NCBI RefSeq assembly: GCF_963576675.1
Contig: NC_088912.1
Span: forward strand, 99,229,895-99,293,894
Origin: Euphorbia lathyris
Taxonomy: Eukaryota > Streptophyta > Magnoliopsida > Malpighiales > Euphorbiaceae
DNA length: 64,000 bases
Direction: 5' to 3'
Position numbers and translations under genes: made by a program
Shown: piece after piece, positions 47,809 to 57,486 of the stretch
Layout: the number at the start of each line of letters is the position of its first letter
How positions within the stretch are numbered: position 1 is the first letter of the stretch
Notes under the pieces: generated by a model
The model's input: only the letters and a program-made list of their open reading frames with translations
Database searches by the model: none
What the model was told of the DNA's origin: nothing

Positions 47809-48771
47809 CTAGGTGTAAGCTTCTACTCGCGTTAGGAACTCGAACTCCTTGAGAAATAACCCGTACCTACAAAACGGATTAAGAGCCTCTAATAAGTTTA
47901 ATGAAAGCAGGAGGTCGAATTTAAACATATTATGAAAAAGTTTGGTTTGCTCCCTTTTGGATTCTCTTGGTAGGTCGAAGAGAATGAAAACTTCTGAGCA
48001 TGAAGCAAACCTAAACTTTTCTAATTTTTGAGGAAAAGGTAGTTGAGATACACAAGTTTTGATTTGATCTTTTATCTCTATCACATGATTTAGAATTTCA
48101 GATTTTGAACCGGGGTTGCTTACCGCTTCCGGTTCCTCACTTACCTCGAGTGATGCATGTGATAGTGGACTTGGTTCTACCTTTTTGTCATTCCTCAAGG
48201 AGATGGCTTGAGCTGATTCCCTTTGTGGGATTTCTATGTTTTCCTTTATGCCTGGGAGAGCATCTCGGGATTGCTCTTGCATCTCATGGTTTATTTGAGC
48301 CAATTGGTTGCTCAAGTCCTTGCAAACCTCCTCGTCGATTGTAAGTCGGGCTGATATTCCTTTCAAAAGGGACAACACCTCATCTCGTGAGCTAGAGGGT
48401 TATGGAGGAACTTGGCTTGCTTGTTCGTAAGGGAACATTCCCAATTCGTTTTCCCTGTGCTCATTAACAAACCTATTTGGAGGCCTCAATATGTTAGGGT
48501 TCCCGTAGGACAGATTTGAGTGTTGAGGTCTCCTCCAATCACTACCATAAAAGCTGTAAGAATTAGGGTTAGAATTATACCTTTGGTGATTACCCACAAA
48601 ACTTACACTTTCATTGGTGTTGAGGCTCAGTTTCGCCATCAAGATATCCATTTTCTCATTTAAGTCGGCCATGGAGGGATTGGGAGCCTCATTCTCCAGG
48701 GCATGAATGTATTGTCTTGATGGGATAGTAAACTTTTGAGCTTGCCACTCGACTTTTTCTTGCCAATTCAT
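47809..48771 (-). pseudogene. gag: Athila-like gag remnant, reverse element
   Basis: One minus-strand frame of 321 codons from ATG 48771 with one in-frame TAA near 48402. The first part has the Asn/Tyr/Pro-rich stretch (NPNSYSFYGSDWRRPQHSNL) that resembles the C-terminal gag region of Athila elements. The second part ends FRFASCSEVFILFDLPRES... NPFCRYGLFLKEFEFLTR, matching the forward element. The N-terminal capsid domain and all pol domains are absent. The conserved tail in two otherwise divergent elements suggests past selection, or a shared recent source. Confidence 0.65.
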
Positions 48772-48946
48772 TGATCAGAGAATGCTGAGAAAAAGTGATA
48801 AGTAACAGTATACAGATATGAATAAGTATAGAAAAGTATAAAGAAATTATATATCAACAAGTATAGACGATATAAACAAAGATATTCACAAAGGAATGCC
48901 TAAACTAACAAATCAACCTTTGGTTCGATATTGCAGAAGAAATAAA

Positions 48947-48964
48947 TCCCCGGCAACGGCGCCA
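48947..48964 (-). other. Primer-binding site, reverse Athila-like element
   Basis: Minus strand TGGCGCCGTTGCCGGGGA, identical to the forward element's site, six bases from the LTR end at 48971. Confidence 0.8.
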
Positions 48965-48970
48965 AAAACT

Positions 48971-50601
48971 TGATGCGCCCTCACCTAACTCGAGATGAGA
49001 ACTCACTAAGGGATAAGTGTACCCCGTCGTTATCAAGTAATAAATTTCTGGTTTAAGTCCAGGTTATCGTCCACAGGATTTATTTCTGCAAGTACCGAGC
49101 TACTCGATCTCGGATGTTATCTAGGCTTAGGGGGTTTTGAGTTTGTTTGTTTTAATTAATCTACTCCTAGGTTGAATTATGCTAATCCTAGCTAAGTTAT
49201 CTAATTCTAACTAAGTTATTCTACGCCTAACTAAGTTACTCTACCCCTAATTGATCTTTCATTAATGAAACTATTCGAAGGAACATGGTATGAACGATAA
49301 TAATAAAGATAGATTATCAAGTCTATTGCATAAAAACCTAATCTGAGTCACTTGTATTCAAGGCGATTAACCCTACTTACCCTCCTGAGGTTCCTAGCGC
49401 GTGATTCCCTAAGGCCGAAACTAGGTCTAAGGCTCAGTAAATTGGCGCTTAATCAACTAAGAGGTCGTCAATCTCCTAGGCTCTGACTAGGTCAGATTCA
49501 GCTCGCAATATGTGCCTACTAGATTTTGGGGCTTTTGAATGAGTTAAACCAATTGAATAAAGCGTAAGACAGAGATTAGACAAATAATCATAGAACAAAA
49601 CAAGAGCTAAATTATTATTAAAGGCGAAGATAATTGTCACAAGATACAATAAGTCAAGTTCGGCAACTGTATCAAAGAGTACAAACATGGAAAGATAAAA
49701 GGAGATACAAAAATCCCTTTTAGGGAACCTGTTTACTCTGCAGCCGGCGACTTGATCTTAAGGACGGACCTTGATAATTCCTCGAGAAAAAGCTTTGAAG
49801 GAGCTTCAATGGAGGTTGAGGAAGATGGAGAAGATGGAGAGGAATTACAAGGGGAAAGCTAAAATAATTTACAAAAACGAAAGATATCTAATTTACATTG
49901 GAAAAACTCTATTTATAGACACGGCTCGGGCCCTTTTCTTGACCTAATTCGTGTCCTTATTGATGTAGGAAGTCGTGGGGTCCATCGTGGCATCGTGGGG
50001 GCGAAATTGGTCTTTTTGACCAATTCCCGCAGGTCTGCTCGTCGAGCAGGGCGAGCTGCTCGGCGAGCAGGGCTACTCGCGACGAGCAGCCCCCTGCTCC
50101 TGCTCAGCGAGCAGGCACAGTACCTGTGCGGTGCCTGGGCGGTGCCTGGGCGGTGCCTGGGCGGCTCGCCGAGCAGCGCCCGGGCTGCGCGCCGATGCTC
50201 AATTCGCCGAGCGACTGCCGGGGGTCCCCGAGACACGATTTTTGCCTGAAATTGATCATGTTTTAACCTGCACACGCACATAAACTCCAAACAACATTAG
50301 TCCAAGGGCTAAATTGACCCGCCAATCGCTTATTTGAGCAAACGCTTCATTTGGTGCGACTTTTGACGGATCAATTAGCTTCAAAAGATAACGGAATTAT
50401 AATATGCATGCCATTTTGGCCGTATTTGCCTAAATTGATCATAAAACGAGCCTAAACAACGAAAAGTAAATAAAACGTTTCCAATTTCTAACTAACTCAC
50501 ACAAAAGTATTTAAATGCGAGAATTGCTCGCTTATTAACAAAATAACGCTAAAACCCGTCCTAAAACCGTACCCAAAGATAGGGGTTTTTGACCCCTATC
50601 A
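48971..50601 (-). repeat. LTR type B, reverse (1,631 bp)
   Basis: Minus strand TGATAGGGG to GCGCATCA. Its sequence is of type B, like 43327-44443. The 11-bp CCCAGGCACYG minisatellite has three copies here against eight there. The outer end carries the CTACT duplication. Confidence 0.9.
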
Positions 50602-50834
50602 CTACTTTACCCTTCTTTATCATTTCCATTTTACATTTCTTTCTCCGAAACCCCTCTCTCTTCCACTTCCTTTCTCTCTCTAAAGTCCAGTCTGCTAGAG
50701 CTGCTAACCCATTTATCTGTAGGTGAAAATAAAAGGAATTCCATTCAAACAGCCTAATGAATTTGTAATAATTAATTATAAATTATTCCAAGTAGTCAAA
50801 GTTTGTGATAATCAACCACAAAAAAGGGCATTAT

Positions 50835-51049
50835 GGGTCCGTTTGTTTTACCTGCTGTTTGCTGTTTCCTGTTACGGTTTGCTGTTTGAAAAGGCTGCTG
50901 TTCCAAAAAGTAGGGATTCTCTGCTTTTATAAAAAGCTACTTTTTGGCTACAAAAGGCAAACAGGAGGTGTCTAACCAAACACCTTAAACTCTCATTTTC
51001 AAAGTGAAAAGACAAACAGGAGGTCGAAAAGCAGCTACCAAACACCCCC
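50835..51049. mobile_element. Small MITE inside MULE arm
   Basis: About 215 bp starting GGGTCCGTTTGTTTTACC and ending CTACCAAACACCCCC, roughly inverted, with several internal CTGTTTG/CAAACAG words. No clear target duplication (TAT on both sides at best), so the superfamily is open. Confidence 0.5.
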
Positions 51050-51093
51050 TATATAATTTCTCCATAGACCATATATAGAAGTGGCTACTCACG

Positions 51094-51237
51094 AGGAGCG
51101 TCAATCTCTGGAGTAACTCTTACACCGTGTTCCAAAGCAAACAGCACAATTGCTGCAATATGGGCCGGTGAAAACTGCATTTCGCGGTGATAAGAACCTT
51201 TGGATGCAAGCTCAGGCTCAAACGGCAGAAGCAAACC
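51094..51237 (-). pseudogene. Captured beta-hexosaminidase (GH20) exon fragment
   Basis: On the minus strand 48 codons read ...LPFEPELASKGSYHREMQF... and end HGVRVTPEIDAP, which I recognise as the glycoside hydrolase 20 catalytic-domain stretch of plant beta-N-acetylhexosaminidases (closest in wording to the HEXO2 type). A GTGAGT follows at once, so the capture may stop at, or run through, a genuine splice donor. The rest of the enzyme, including the catalytic Asp-Glu pair, is absent, so it has no activity. It lies within the right arm of the MULE between its inverted repeats. Confidence 0.75.
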
Positions 51238-51277
51238 TTCTTTTGCGACGTCGTGTTTCCGTCCAGTAGCTTCAACT

Positions 51278-51323
51278 CACCTTGATTATCTATGGAGTGA
51301 TTGATGTAGTTGTAGTAGGCCAT
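51278..51323 (-). pseudogene. Possible captured first exon, unidentified
   Basis: ATG at 51323 opens MAYYNYINHSIDNQ and meets a GGTGAGTT donor-like site near 51278. It sits just upstream of the hexosaminidase fragment on the same strand. I do not recognise it. It may be from the same source gene or a second captured gene, or be chance. Confidence 0.35.
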
Positions 51324-51712
51324 TGATGAATCAATCTGAATTTTCTAGAACTGAAAACAGATGTTTTTTCAGATGAGGGAGAAAGAAAGACACAGAGATG
51401 AGAGAAAAAGAGAAAGAGAAAGAAAGGAGAGAGTAAAAGAAGGGTAAAATGGTAATTTTAGGTATTAGAATGATAGAATGAGAGAAATAATCGGTTAAAA
51501 GGGAGTCAACGGTTGAAAAAAGCTGGTCAACGGTCACAGTGGCCATCGATGTAACAAAGTGTAAAGTTCAATGGCCATACCGGGAAGAATTGAAGTTCAG
51601 TGGCTACAATGTGAAAATGGGTATAGTTCAGTGGCCATGGATGTAATTTACCCTATATTAAACACTTATCAACTACTCTATTAAAAACCAAGTAGTTGAT
51701 TAAGCCTTTTGA

Positions 51713-52205
51713 GGGTAAATTACATCCATGACCACTCAACTTTATCCATTTTAACATTATGGCCACTGAAGTTCAATTCTTAATGGTATGACCACTGCAC
51801 AACTTTACATTTTTTAACACCGGTGGCCACTCAACTTTAACTAACTCTTCAAAATCACTGTTAACGACCTCAAAATAAAAATATTCAAGAATTAAAATTG
51901 TTCAGAACGACATTTACCATGAAACCACATTTTTTGGAACTTTCTGTCTCTAAAAATTCACTCTCTCTCCTAACAAAACAACACTTAAATGACCTCAAAT
52001 TGAAAATTTTCGAGAATTAAAGATCCTAGAATATCATTAACGCTTTATATTTTTTATTTTTAGGCCGTCAATGGTCGTTTTGAGGCGTTGAGTGGCCACC
52101 GATGTTAAAAAGTGTAAAGTTCAGTGGCCATACTGTTCAGAATTGAAGTTCGGTGACCATAATGTTAAATGGGTAAAGTTCAGTGGGCATAAGTGTAATT
52201 TACCC
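51713..52205. mobile_element. MULE-derived MITE, 493 bp, 10-bp TSD
   Basis: Inverted terminal repeats start GGGTAAATTACATCC and end GTGTAATTTACCC, the same family of ends as the MULE at 38701. A perfect AGCCTTTTGA duplication flanks it (51703-51712, 52206-52215). The same insertion is in copy 2 of the segmental duplication at 61727-62239, so it predates the duplication. No coding capacity. Confidence 0.85.
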
Positions 52206-52624
52206 AGCCTTTTGACTATCTTTATGTATATATTTTTAATTTTTAAAATAATACAATATAGAATTTTAATAATTGGTGGGCCTCTTAAATTGAATGGTTG
52301 TAAAGTTTAATCACTATACCTGGTAATTTAATAAATTGAAGTTTATTAAATAGATTTTACAACGATGATATGTTGTAGGTACGAACCATTGAATATGCTC
52401 TAAACTTGGATTGGATATAAGGGTTTTGGATGGTTAGTAAAAGAAAGGTTTAGAAGGGTTTTCATCCATCTTTCCTTTGCTAATCTCTTCGAAGCCCTTC
52501 ATTTAATCAAATCATTATAGTCAATTTGGATCTAGTGATAAAAGAATTATTAAAAGAACCGAAAAATTTAGGGTAAAGTATGTAAAAAATATTTGTGGTT
52601 TGTCTGATTTAGAAATATAGTTCA

Positions 52625-52740
52625 CTGCGTTTACAATTAAAGAAGAAAGAAAAATCTCCACTCCGCCCAGATATAACTCGAACTCATGACCTCTCTAGTC
52701 ATAGGTAAACTCTCAACCACTAAGCTAAGAGTTTCATCAC
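52625..52740 (-). repeat. tRNA-like relic with A and B boxes
   Basis: Minus strand TAGCTTAGTGGTTGAGAG (A-box-like) and GGTCATGAGTTCGAG (B-box-like), about 40 bases apart, followed by a T/C-rich tail. It does not fold into a full cloverleaf by eye. It is either a tRNA-derived SINE head or a decayed tRNA gene. It lies ten bases downstream of the intact tRNA gene on the same strand and is duplicated with it. Confidence 0.55.
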
Positions 52741-52750
52741 AATAAATTAA

Positions 52751-52824
52751 TGGTCCCGGCGGGGCTCGAACCCGCGACCTTCGGCTCATAAGACCAACGC
52801 TCTAACCAACTGAGCTACGGGACC
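52751..52824 (-). tRNA. tRNA-Ile (anticodon UAU), copy 1
   Basis: 74 bases that fold by hand into a full cloverleaf: a 7-bp acceptor stem GGTCCCG/CGGGACC with discriminator A, D arm GCTC/GAGC, anticodon stem TTGGT/GCCGA (two G-U pairs), loop CTTATGA with anticodon TAT, and T arm GCGGG/CCCGC with TTCGAGC. UAU reads AUA (Ile). Position 37 is G, which is unusual for an AUA-reading tRNA. No CCA is encoded. No run of four T directly follows on the minus strand, so termination is unclear. Copy 2 is at 63268-63341. Confidence 0.85.
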
Positions 52825-53804
52825 TTGACTATTTGAAATTACAAACTGCACAAACCACTAACTATTGTTTACAAGTTTTTCAACTACAACACTGCATTTA
52901 CAAATTCTTCAAATCACAATTATTTTTTTTATTATGTTTGGGAGGGGAAAAAAAAGAACCACTTCATAAAATACTACAGAATTTAAAAAAATTAAGTGCA
53001 ATCTGAGGAAGTAATTTAAAATATATTCTAGACTTTTAATTTATAAATTCTAATAATATAGTTATAAATAGTTTTTAAAATATGAATTTCTGTGTAATTT
53101 TTCCAAGATATTTGAACCCAATTTGAAAACAAGAATAATTTCCCCTCAAAAGAAAACAAAGAATAATTGGCACAAAATGGAATGGAATATTGACCAGTTG
53201 ATATGATTCGTGATTTTCTAAATTTTTATATACGATGAATGTTACATATATATAATACACAGTTTGTCCAATATCATAAAAATATTTCCAATAATAAAGT
53301 TTTGGGCTGTCACATTTATAAAATTGGTTGATGCATAAATTTCTTTTTTTGTTCTAACTCGAATTCGCTTATCCGTATATATACATATTATCATTTTGAA
53401 TAGTTTACATATCACTGTACCACTTTTCAAAATTAAGCTAAATTTGGATTACGAAATTAAAATTGAACCGTTTTGAACAAATTTAAAAAGATATATCACT
53501 TATTACAAATTAATCAAATTGCATTTTGTAATTAAATATAAACTCAATGAATTAATTAACCGCCAAAACTTTCATTTGTCGAAAACAGAAGGGCGAAACT
53601 ATGGATAGTAGGAATCATTTCAACAATGGGGTGTCCCCCTCTATGTGTGTCCCTGTGTACAAATAGATTCAGCTTAATAAAAAAGAAGTAAATTTACCTT
53701 ATTAACATAGTCCAATTATTCTCTTTATTTCTTTTACGTGGAATTCAGTTAATTCATATTCTATTGTTATTTTATAGAACCGTTTTTTATTCAAACCTTT
53801 TATT
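52825..53804. other. AT-rich intergenic DNA
   Basis: No gene is seen. The first 490 bases or so belong to the segmental duplication; the rest has no partner in this window and leads up to the second CRM-like element. Confidence 0.6.
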
Positions 53805-54517
53805 TGATGAGGGCATCCCGTCCAAGAGATGAGAACAACGATGGTCAAGCCACTGAACGGAGCACGCGATCCAGCACCCAAGTCACGCGGGGCGTATCTC
53901 CTAGCACGCGGGACGTAAAGATCGAGTCCGGAGTGAAGAGTGCCCAGGAGGTCGACCACGCGGAGCGCAATGGAGGGGACGCCACGCGTAAAGTCCACCC
54001 GGGAGGAACATCACGACCAGAAGCTACAGTACGTGGGGCGTGACTCCTGGAACGCCGCGCGTACGATCCTTTCGAAGATGTCCAAAAGTCCAGTACCCAG
54101 ATTACGCGGGGCGTACACGAGACTACGCGGGGCGTAGTCTGCCTGGATAATACTTCTCCTCCAAGTTGTTACTAAGAGGGGACCATTTCTGCTGATACTT
54201 AATTACTGTTTTACCACTCAACCATTATTACTAGATTGCCATGAACTCTTTCCTTACCCCACTTTACCCTTATGCACAAGCTTTACACCAAAACCCTATT
54301 CATGGGCTTTTGGTCTTTACCCTTGTTTTGTTGGAAGGTATTTAAACCCTTCTCTTTGTAATGTTCTTTAACTTTTGCTATATTGAATTAAAGAAGCCTC
54401 CATTGGAGCACCAAGGTTCATCCTTGTGGGTTAATCCAACCTTCTAGTTAAGCTAGAGAAGATTGCATTCTTTGTTGGTTTACGATTAAAACCCCCAATC
54501 GATTTCACGCTACATCA
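53805..54517 (+). repeat. 5' LTR of CRM-like element 2
   Basis: 713 bp, TGATGAGGGC to CTACATCA. It lacks about 33 bp (GAGGCGTAGAGAACTC... near 56804 in the 3' LTR). It has CGCGGGGCG-type words near 53883-54135, as in element 1. The primer-binding site at 54520-54532 reads TGGTATCAGAACC, one base off the usual AGAGCC. Confidence 0.85.
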
Positions 54518-54568
54518 GTTGGTATCAGAACCGAGTCGTTTTCCTTGACCGGAGACTTCTTCTCGGAA

Positions 54569-56119
54569 ATGGTTCAACCCCGTATCACCACCGAAGCCAC
54601 CAGATCCATGGAGCAACGGATTGAAGCACTAGAAGGCAACGTGAAGCATATCACGGAGTCTCTAAGATCGATAGATGAGAGACACGAGACGAGCACCCGA
54701 GATTTGCACCGCCTCATTGAAGAACTTACAATAACAACCCGCCAAAATAACAACCTTCTAGCCGGAGAACCTCACCGGAAACAAGAGGAACCAACTCGCC
54801 ATCTACTTGAACGGCAACCGACACCACCACCAAGGATAGCTTATGCACCCCAAGCAATGGACCTTCGGGTTCAAGAGGTAAGGCGGACTAATCCCGTAAT
54901 CATTAGAAATGTGGATTGTGATAGTGATGGGGAATTATTTGATGATTATGATATGCCTAGGATTGCTAGGAATATGGGGATTAGGATGGATGATAATGCC
55001 ATGAATGATAGACCTAGGCATGATGTGTATGCAAATGATGTTGTTGGTCCCGCGCATGTGCGTGTCGGGAATATGGATGTTGTGCATAATGATGTTATAG
55101 TTGGTTATGAAAGGAGAGAAGTTGGTTTGAATGACCCGTATGGGGGCCGAGGTAATGAGAGGGGCGGATATAGAGGCGAACCGAATGTGAGAATGGGGTA
55201 TGGAGGAAATTTTGATAGAGATGATGCCTTCAAACTGAAAGTGGACTTACCGTCATTCGGGGGAGAACTCGATATAGAGGGTTTCCTCGATTGGTTGCTT
55301 GAGGTAGAGCGGATCTTTGACTATGCGGGAATACCGGAAGATCGGAAGGTTCGGCTAGTAGCTTACCGGTTGAAAGGAGGAGCTTCAGTTTGGTGGGACA
55401 ACATGAAGGAATGGAGAAGAAGAGGAGGAAGGGAACCGATTAGATCTTGGTTAAGGATGAAATCGATGTTGCGGGAGAGGTTTCTACCACCCGACTATGA
55501 GCAGTACATTTACAGTTCCTATCGAAATTGTTCCCAAGGTGCTAGGAGTGTGCACGAGTACACCTCGGAGTTCTTGCGGCTTTCGGCAAGGGCTAACTTT
55601 TCAGAAACCGAAAGCCAAAAGACTTTAAGGTATCTTGAAGGGCTGAGATATAACATCCAAGACCGGATTGGAACGCAAATGGTGATTCGGGTGCAAAACA
55701 AGGGTAAGGGAATCGCAAGCTCAAGCGATCCCAAGGCGCCAAGTGCGGGAAAGGCACCTAGTGGAGATGTGAGGCCTTTTAAGGCGACACAACCCCCTAG
55801 GGGCAACAACTCCTATGCTAGACCGGTCCCATTCAAATGTTTCCGATGCAATGAGCCGGGTCACCGTTCCAATGAGTGTCCCAAGAGGAGAAGTGCCAAC
55901 ATGGTCGAGAAGTACGAAAATGATTATGAGTATGATGATGAGGGGGATGTTTGTTGTGACCCCGTTGACGATGGGTATGAGGGAGAGTATGATGGTGGGC
56001 AAGCCATACATGTTGTGAGGAGACTATTGGTTTCAAGTAAAGTGGAATCGGATCAACGACACCAATTGTTCCGAACCCGATGTCTAGTGCAAGGGGTGAA
56101 GTGCAATGTGATCAGATAG
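54569..56119 (+). pseudogene. gag: CRM-like gag, element 2, broken at protease
   Basis: The frame starts at ATG 54569 and follows element 1 closely through the gag domain and an intact zinc knuckle ([14 protein letters not shown], first Cys TGT at 55838-55840). An in-frame loss of about 40 codons near 55697 removes the segment between gag and knuckle. At 56113-56118 two bases are missing in the run-up to the protease DSG motif, which shifts the frame and ends it at TAG. So gag itself could be made, but no polyprotein. Confidence 0.85.
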
Positions 56120-56750
56120 TGGGAGCCAAGAGAATATTATCAGCGATACCGCAGCCAAGAGGTTTGGGTTAGAGATTGAAGCACACCCTAGTCCGTATAG
56201 TGTGGGGTGGATCAAGAACGTCGGAGAGCTGAAAGTCACTCAACGGTGTAGGGTTCCTCTTGAGATAGGGGAGTACCGAGATGAAGTTTATTGTGACATT
56301 GTGGAGATGGACGCTTGCCACCTACTGTTGGGACGCCCGTGGAAATTTGATAGGGATGCTACCCATGCCGCAAGGAAGAACACTTATCGGTTTATGAAGG
56401 ACGGGATTCGGTATGTGCTAACACCTCTATTGGGAGAGACCAAAGACAAAGGGAAGTCTACCTTGATCGTTTGCCCAACTCACAAGGCGTTTATTAACGA
56501 GTGTGAGGAAAGCCAAACGATCTATGTAGTGATGGTAAAGTCGAGCACACCGACGGACTGGGTAGGAAGCGAAGCTGAAGAAGTTCTGGAAGATGTGGGA
56601 AGATTGCTCAATGAGTTCCGTGACGTTTTTTCGGAAGAGCTACCATATGGGTTGCCATCTCTACAGGACATCCAACACCATATTGATCTAGTGCCGGGAG
56701 CTCGCTTGCCTAGTCTTCCCCACTACCGGATGAGTCCTAAGGCCGAGCCC
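56120..56750 (+). pseudogene. Protease end and RT start, element 2
   Basis: After the two-base deletion the protease and linker continue in another frame ([28 protein letters not shown], then [13 protein letters not shown]) and stop inside the first RT residues where the 3' LTR begins. No catalytic RT residues remain. Confidence 0.85.
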
Positions 56751-57477
56751 GGCATCAAGAGATGAGAAAAACGATGGTCAAGCCACACAACGGAGCACGC
56801 GAGGCGTAGAGAACTCAGTTACCGAACAATTGCCCAGCACCCAAGTCATGCGGGGCGTATCTCCTAGCACGCGGGACGTAAGGATCGAGTCCGAAGTGAA
56901 GAGTGCCCAGGAGGCCGAGCACGCGGAGCGTAATGGAGGGGACGCCATGCGTAAAGTCCACCCGGGAGGAACATCATGACCAGAAGCTACAATACGTGGG
57001 GCATGACTCCTGGAACGCCGCGCGTACGATCCTTTCGAAGATGCCCAAAAGTCCAGTACCCAGATTACGCGGGGCGTACACGAGACTACGCGGGGCGTAG
57101 TCTGCCTGGACAATACTTCTCCTCCAAGTTGTTACTAAGAGGGGACCATTTCTGCTGATACTTAATTACTGTTTTACCACTCAACCATTATTACTAGATT
57201 GCCATGAACTCTTTCCTTCCCCCACTTTACCCTTATGCACAAGCTTTACACCAAAACCCTATTCATGGGCTTTTGGTCTTTACCCTTGTTTTGTTGGAAG
57301 GTATTTAAACCCTTCTCTTTGTAATGTTCTTTAACTTTTGCTATATTGAATTAAAAAAGCCTCCATTGGAGCAAGGTTCATCCTTGTGGGTTAATCCAAC
57401 CTTCTAGTTAAGCTAGAGAAGATTGCATTCTTTGTTGGTTTACGATTAAAACCCCCAGTCGATTTCACGCTACATCA
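56751..57477 (+). repeat. 3' LTR of CRM-like element 2, 5' end clipped
   Basis: About 727 bp; begins at GGCATCAAGAGATGAG, so the first bases TGATGAGG are lost to the internal deletion. It ends CTACATCA next to TTATT. Confidence 0.85.
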
Positions 57478-57486
57478 TTATTTCTA

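Larger units (their letters stand above)
38908..50601. mobile_element. Inverted pair of Athila-like non-autonomous elements
   Basis: Layout: LTR(+) 38908-40388, internal(+), truncated LTR(+) 43327-44443, then LTR(-) 44444-46151, internal(-), LTR(-) 48971-50601. Both outer ends are the LTR start (TGATAGGGG), and a single perfect CTACT duplication flanks the whole (38903-38907, 50602-50606). The primer-binding sites match the tRNA-Asp type used by Athila (TGGCGCCGTTGCCGGGGA). Only gag remnants are present and no pol, so the family depends on another element for its enzymes. Confidence 0.85.
38701..51653. mobile_element. MULE with captured exon and huge nested insert
   Basis: Inverted terminal repeats of about 165 bp start GGGTAAATTACACCC and return as ...GATGTAATTTACCC. 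A perfect ten-base duplication TATATTAAAC flanks it (38691-38700, 51654-51663), and copy 2 has one TATATTAAAC at the matching empty site near 61667. Without the nested Athila-like pair the element is about 1.26 kb, with no transposase. The right arm carries a beta-hexosaminidase exon fragment (51094-51237), so it is a Pack-MULE. Confidence 0.85.
28824..53310 (+). repeat. Segmental duplication copy 1 (with insertions)
   Basis: The pieces 28824-29314, 31721-32119, 38413-38700 and 51654-53310 line up in order and orientation with 60080-63710. Between them lie a solo LTR, a CRM-like element and a MULE, each missing from copy 2. The ancestral unit is roughly 3 kb and includes a MULE-MITE and a tRNA gene. 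The right boundary is approximate: similarity fades after about 53310. Confidence 0.85.
53805..57477 (+). mobile_element. CRM-like element 2, internally deleted
   Basis: 5' LTR 53805-54517, primer-binding site near 54520, gag-protease-RT start, then 3' LTR 56751-57477. A perfect TTATT duplication flanks it (53800-53804, 57478-57482). Most of RT and all RNase H and integrase are gone: the frame runs from [10 protein letters not shown] straight into the 3' LTR, which has also lost its first eight bases. The LTRs are related to those of element 1 but form another subfamily. They differ from each other at around 15 sites plus a roughly 33-bp deletion in the 5' LTR, so this copy is older than element 1. 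Confidence 0.9.

Noticed and set aside
44444..50601. Reverse Athila-like element as a simple nested insertion into the forward element's LTR
   Set aside because: The bases before 44444 (TGTCT) do not match those after 50601 (CTACT), and the remaining LTR piece is not on the far side. The outer CTACT match fits a joint insertion better.
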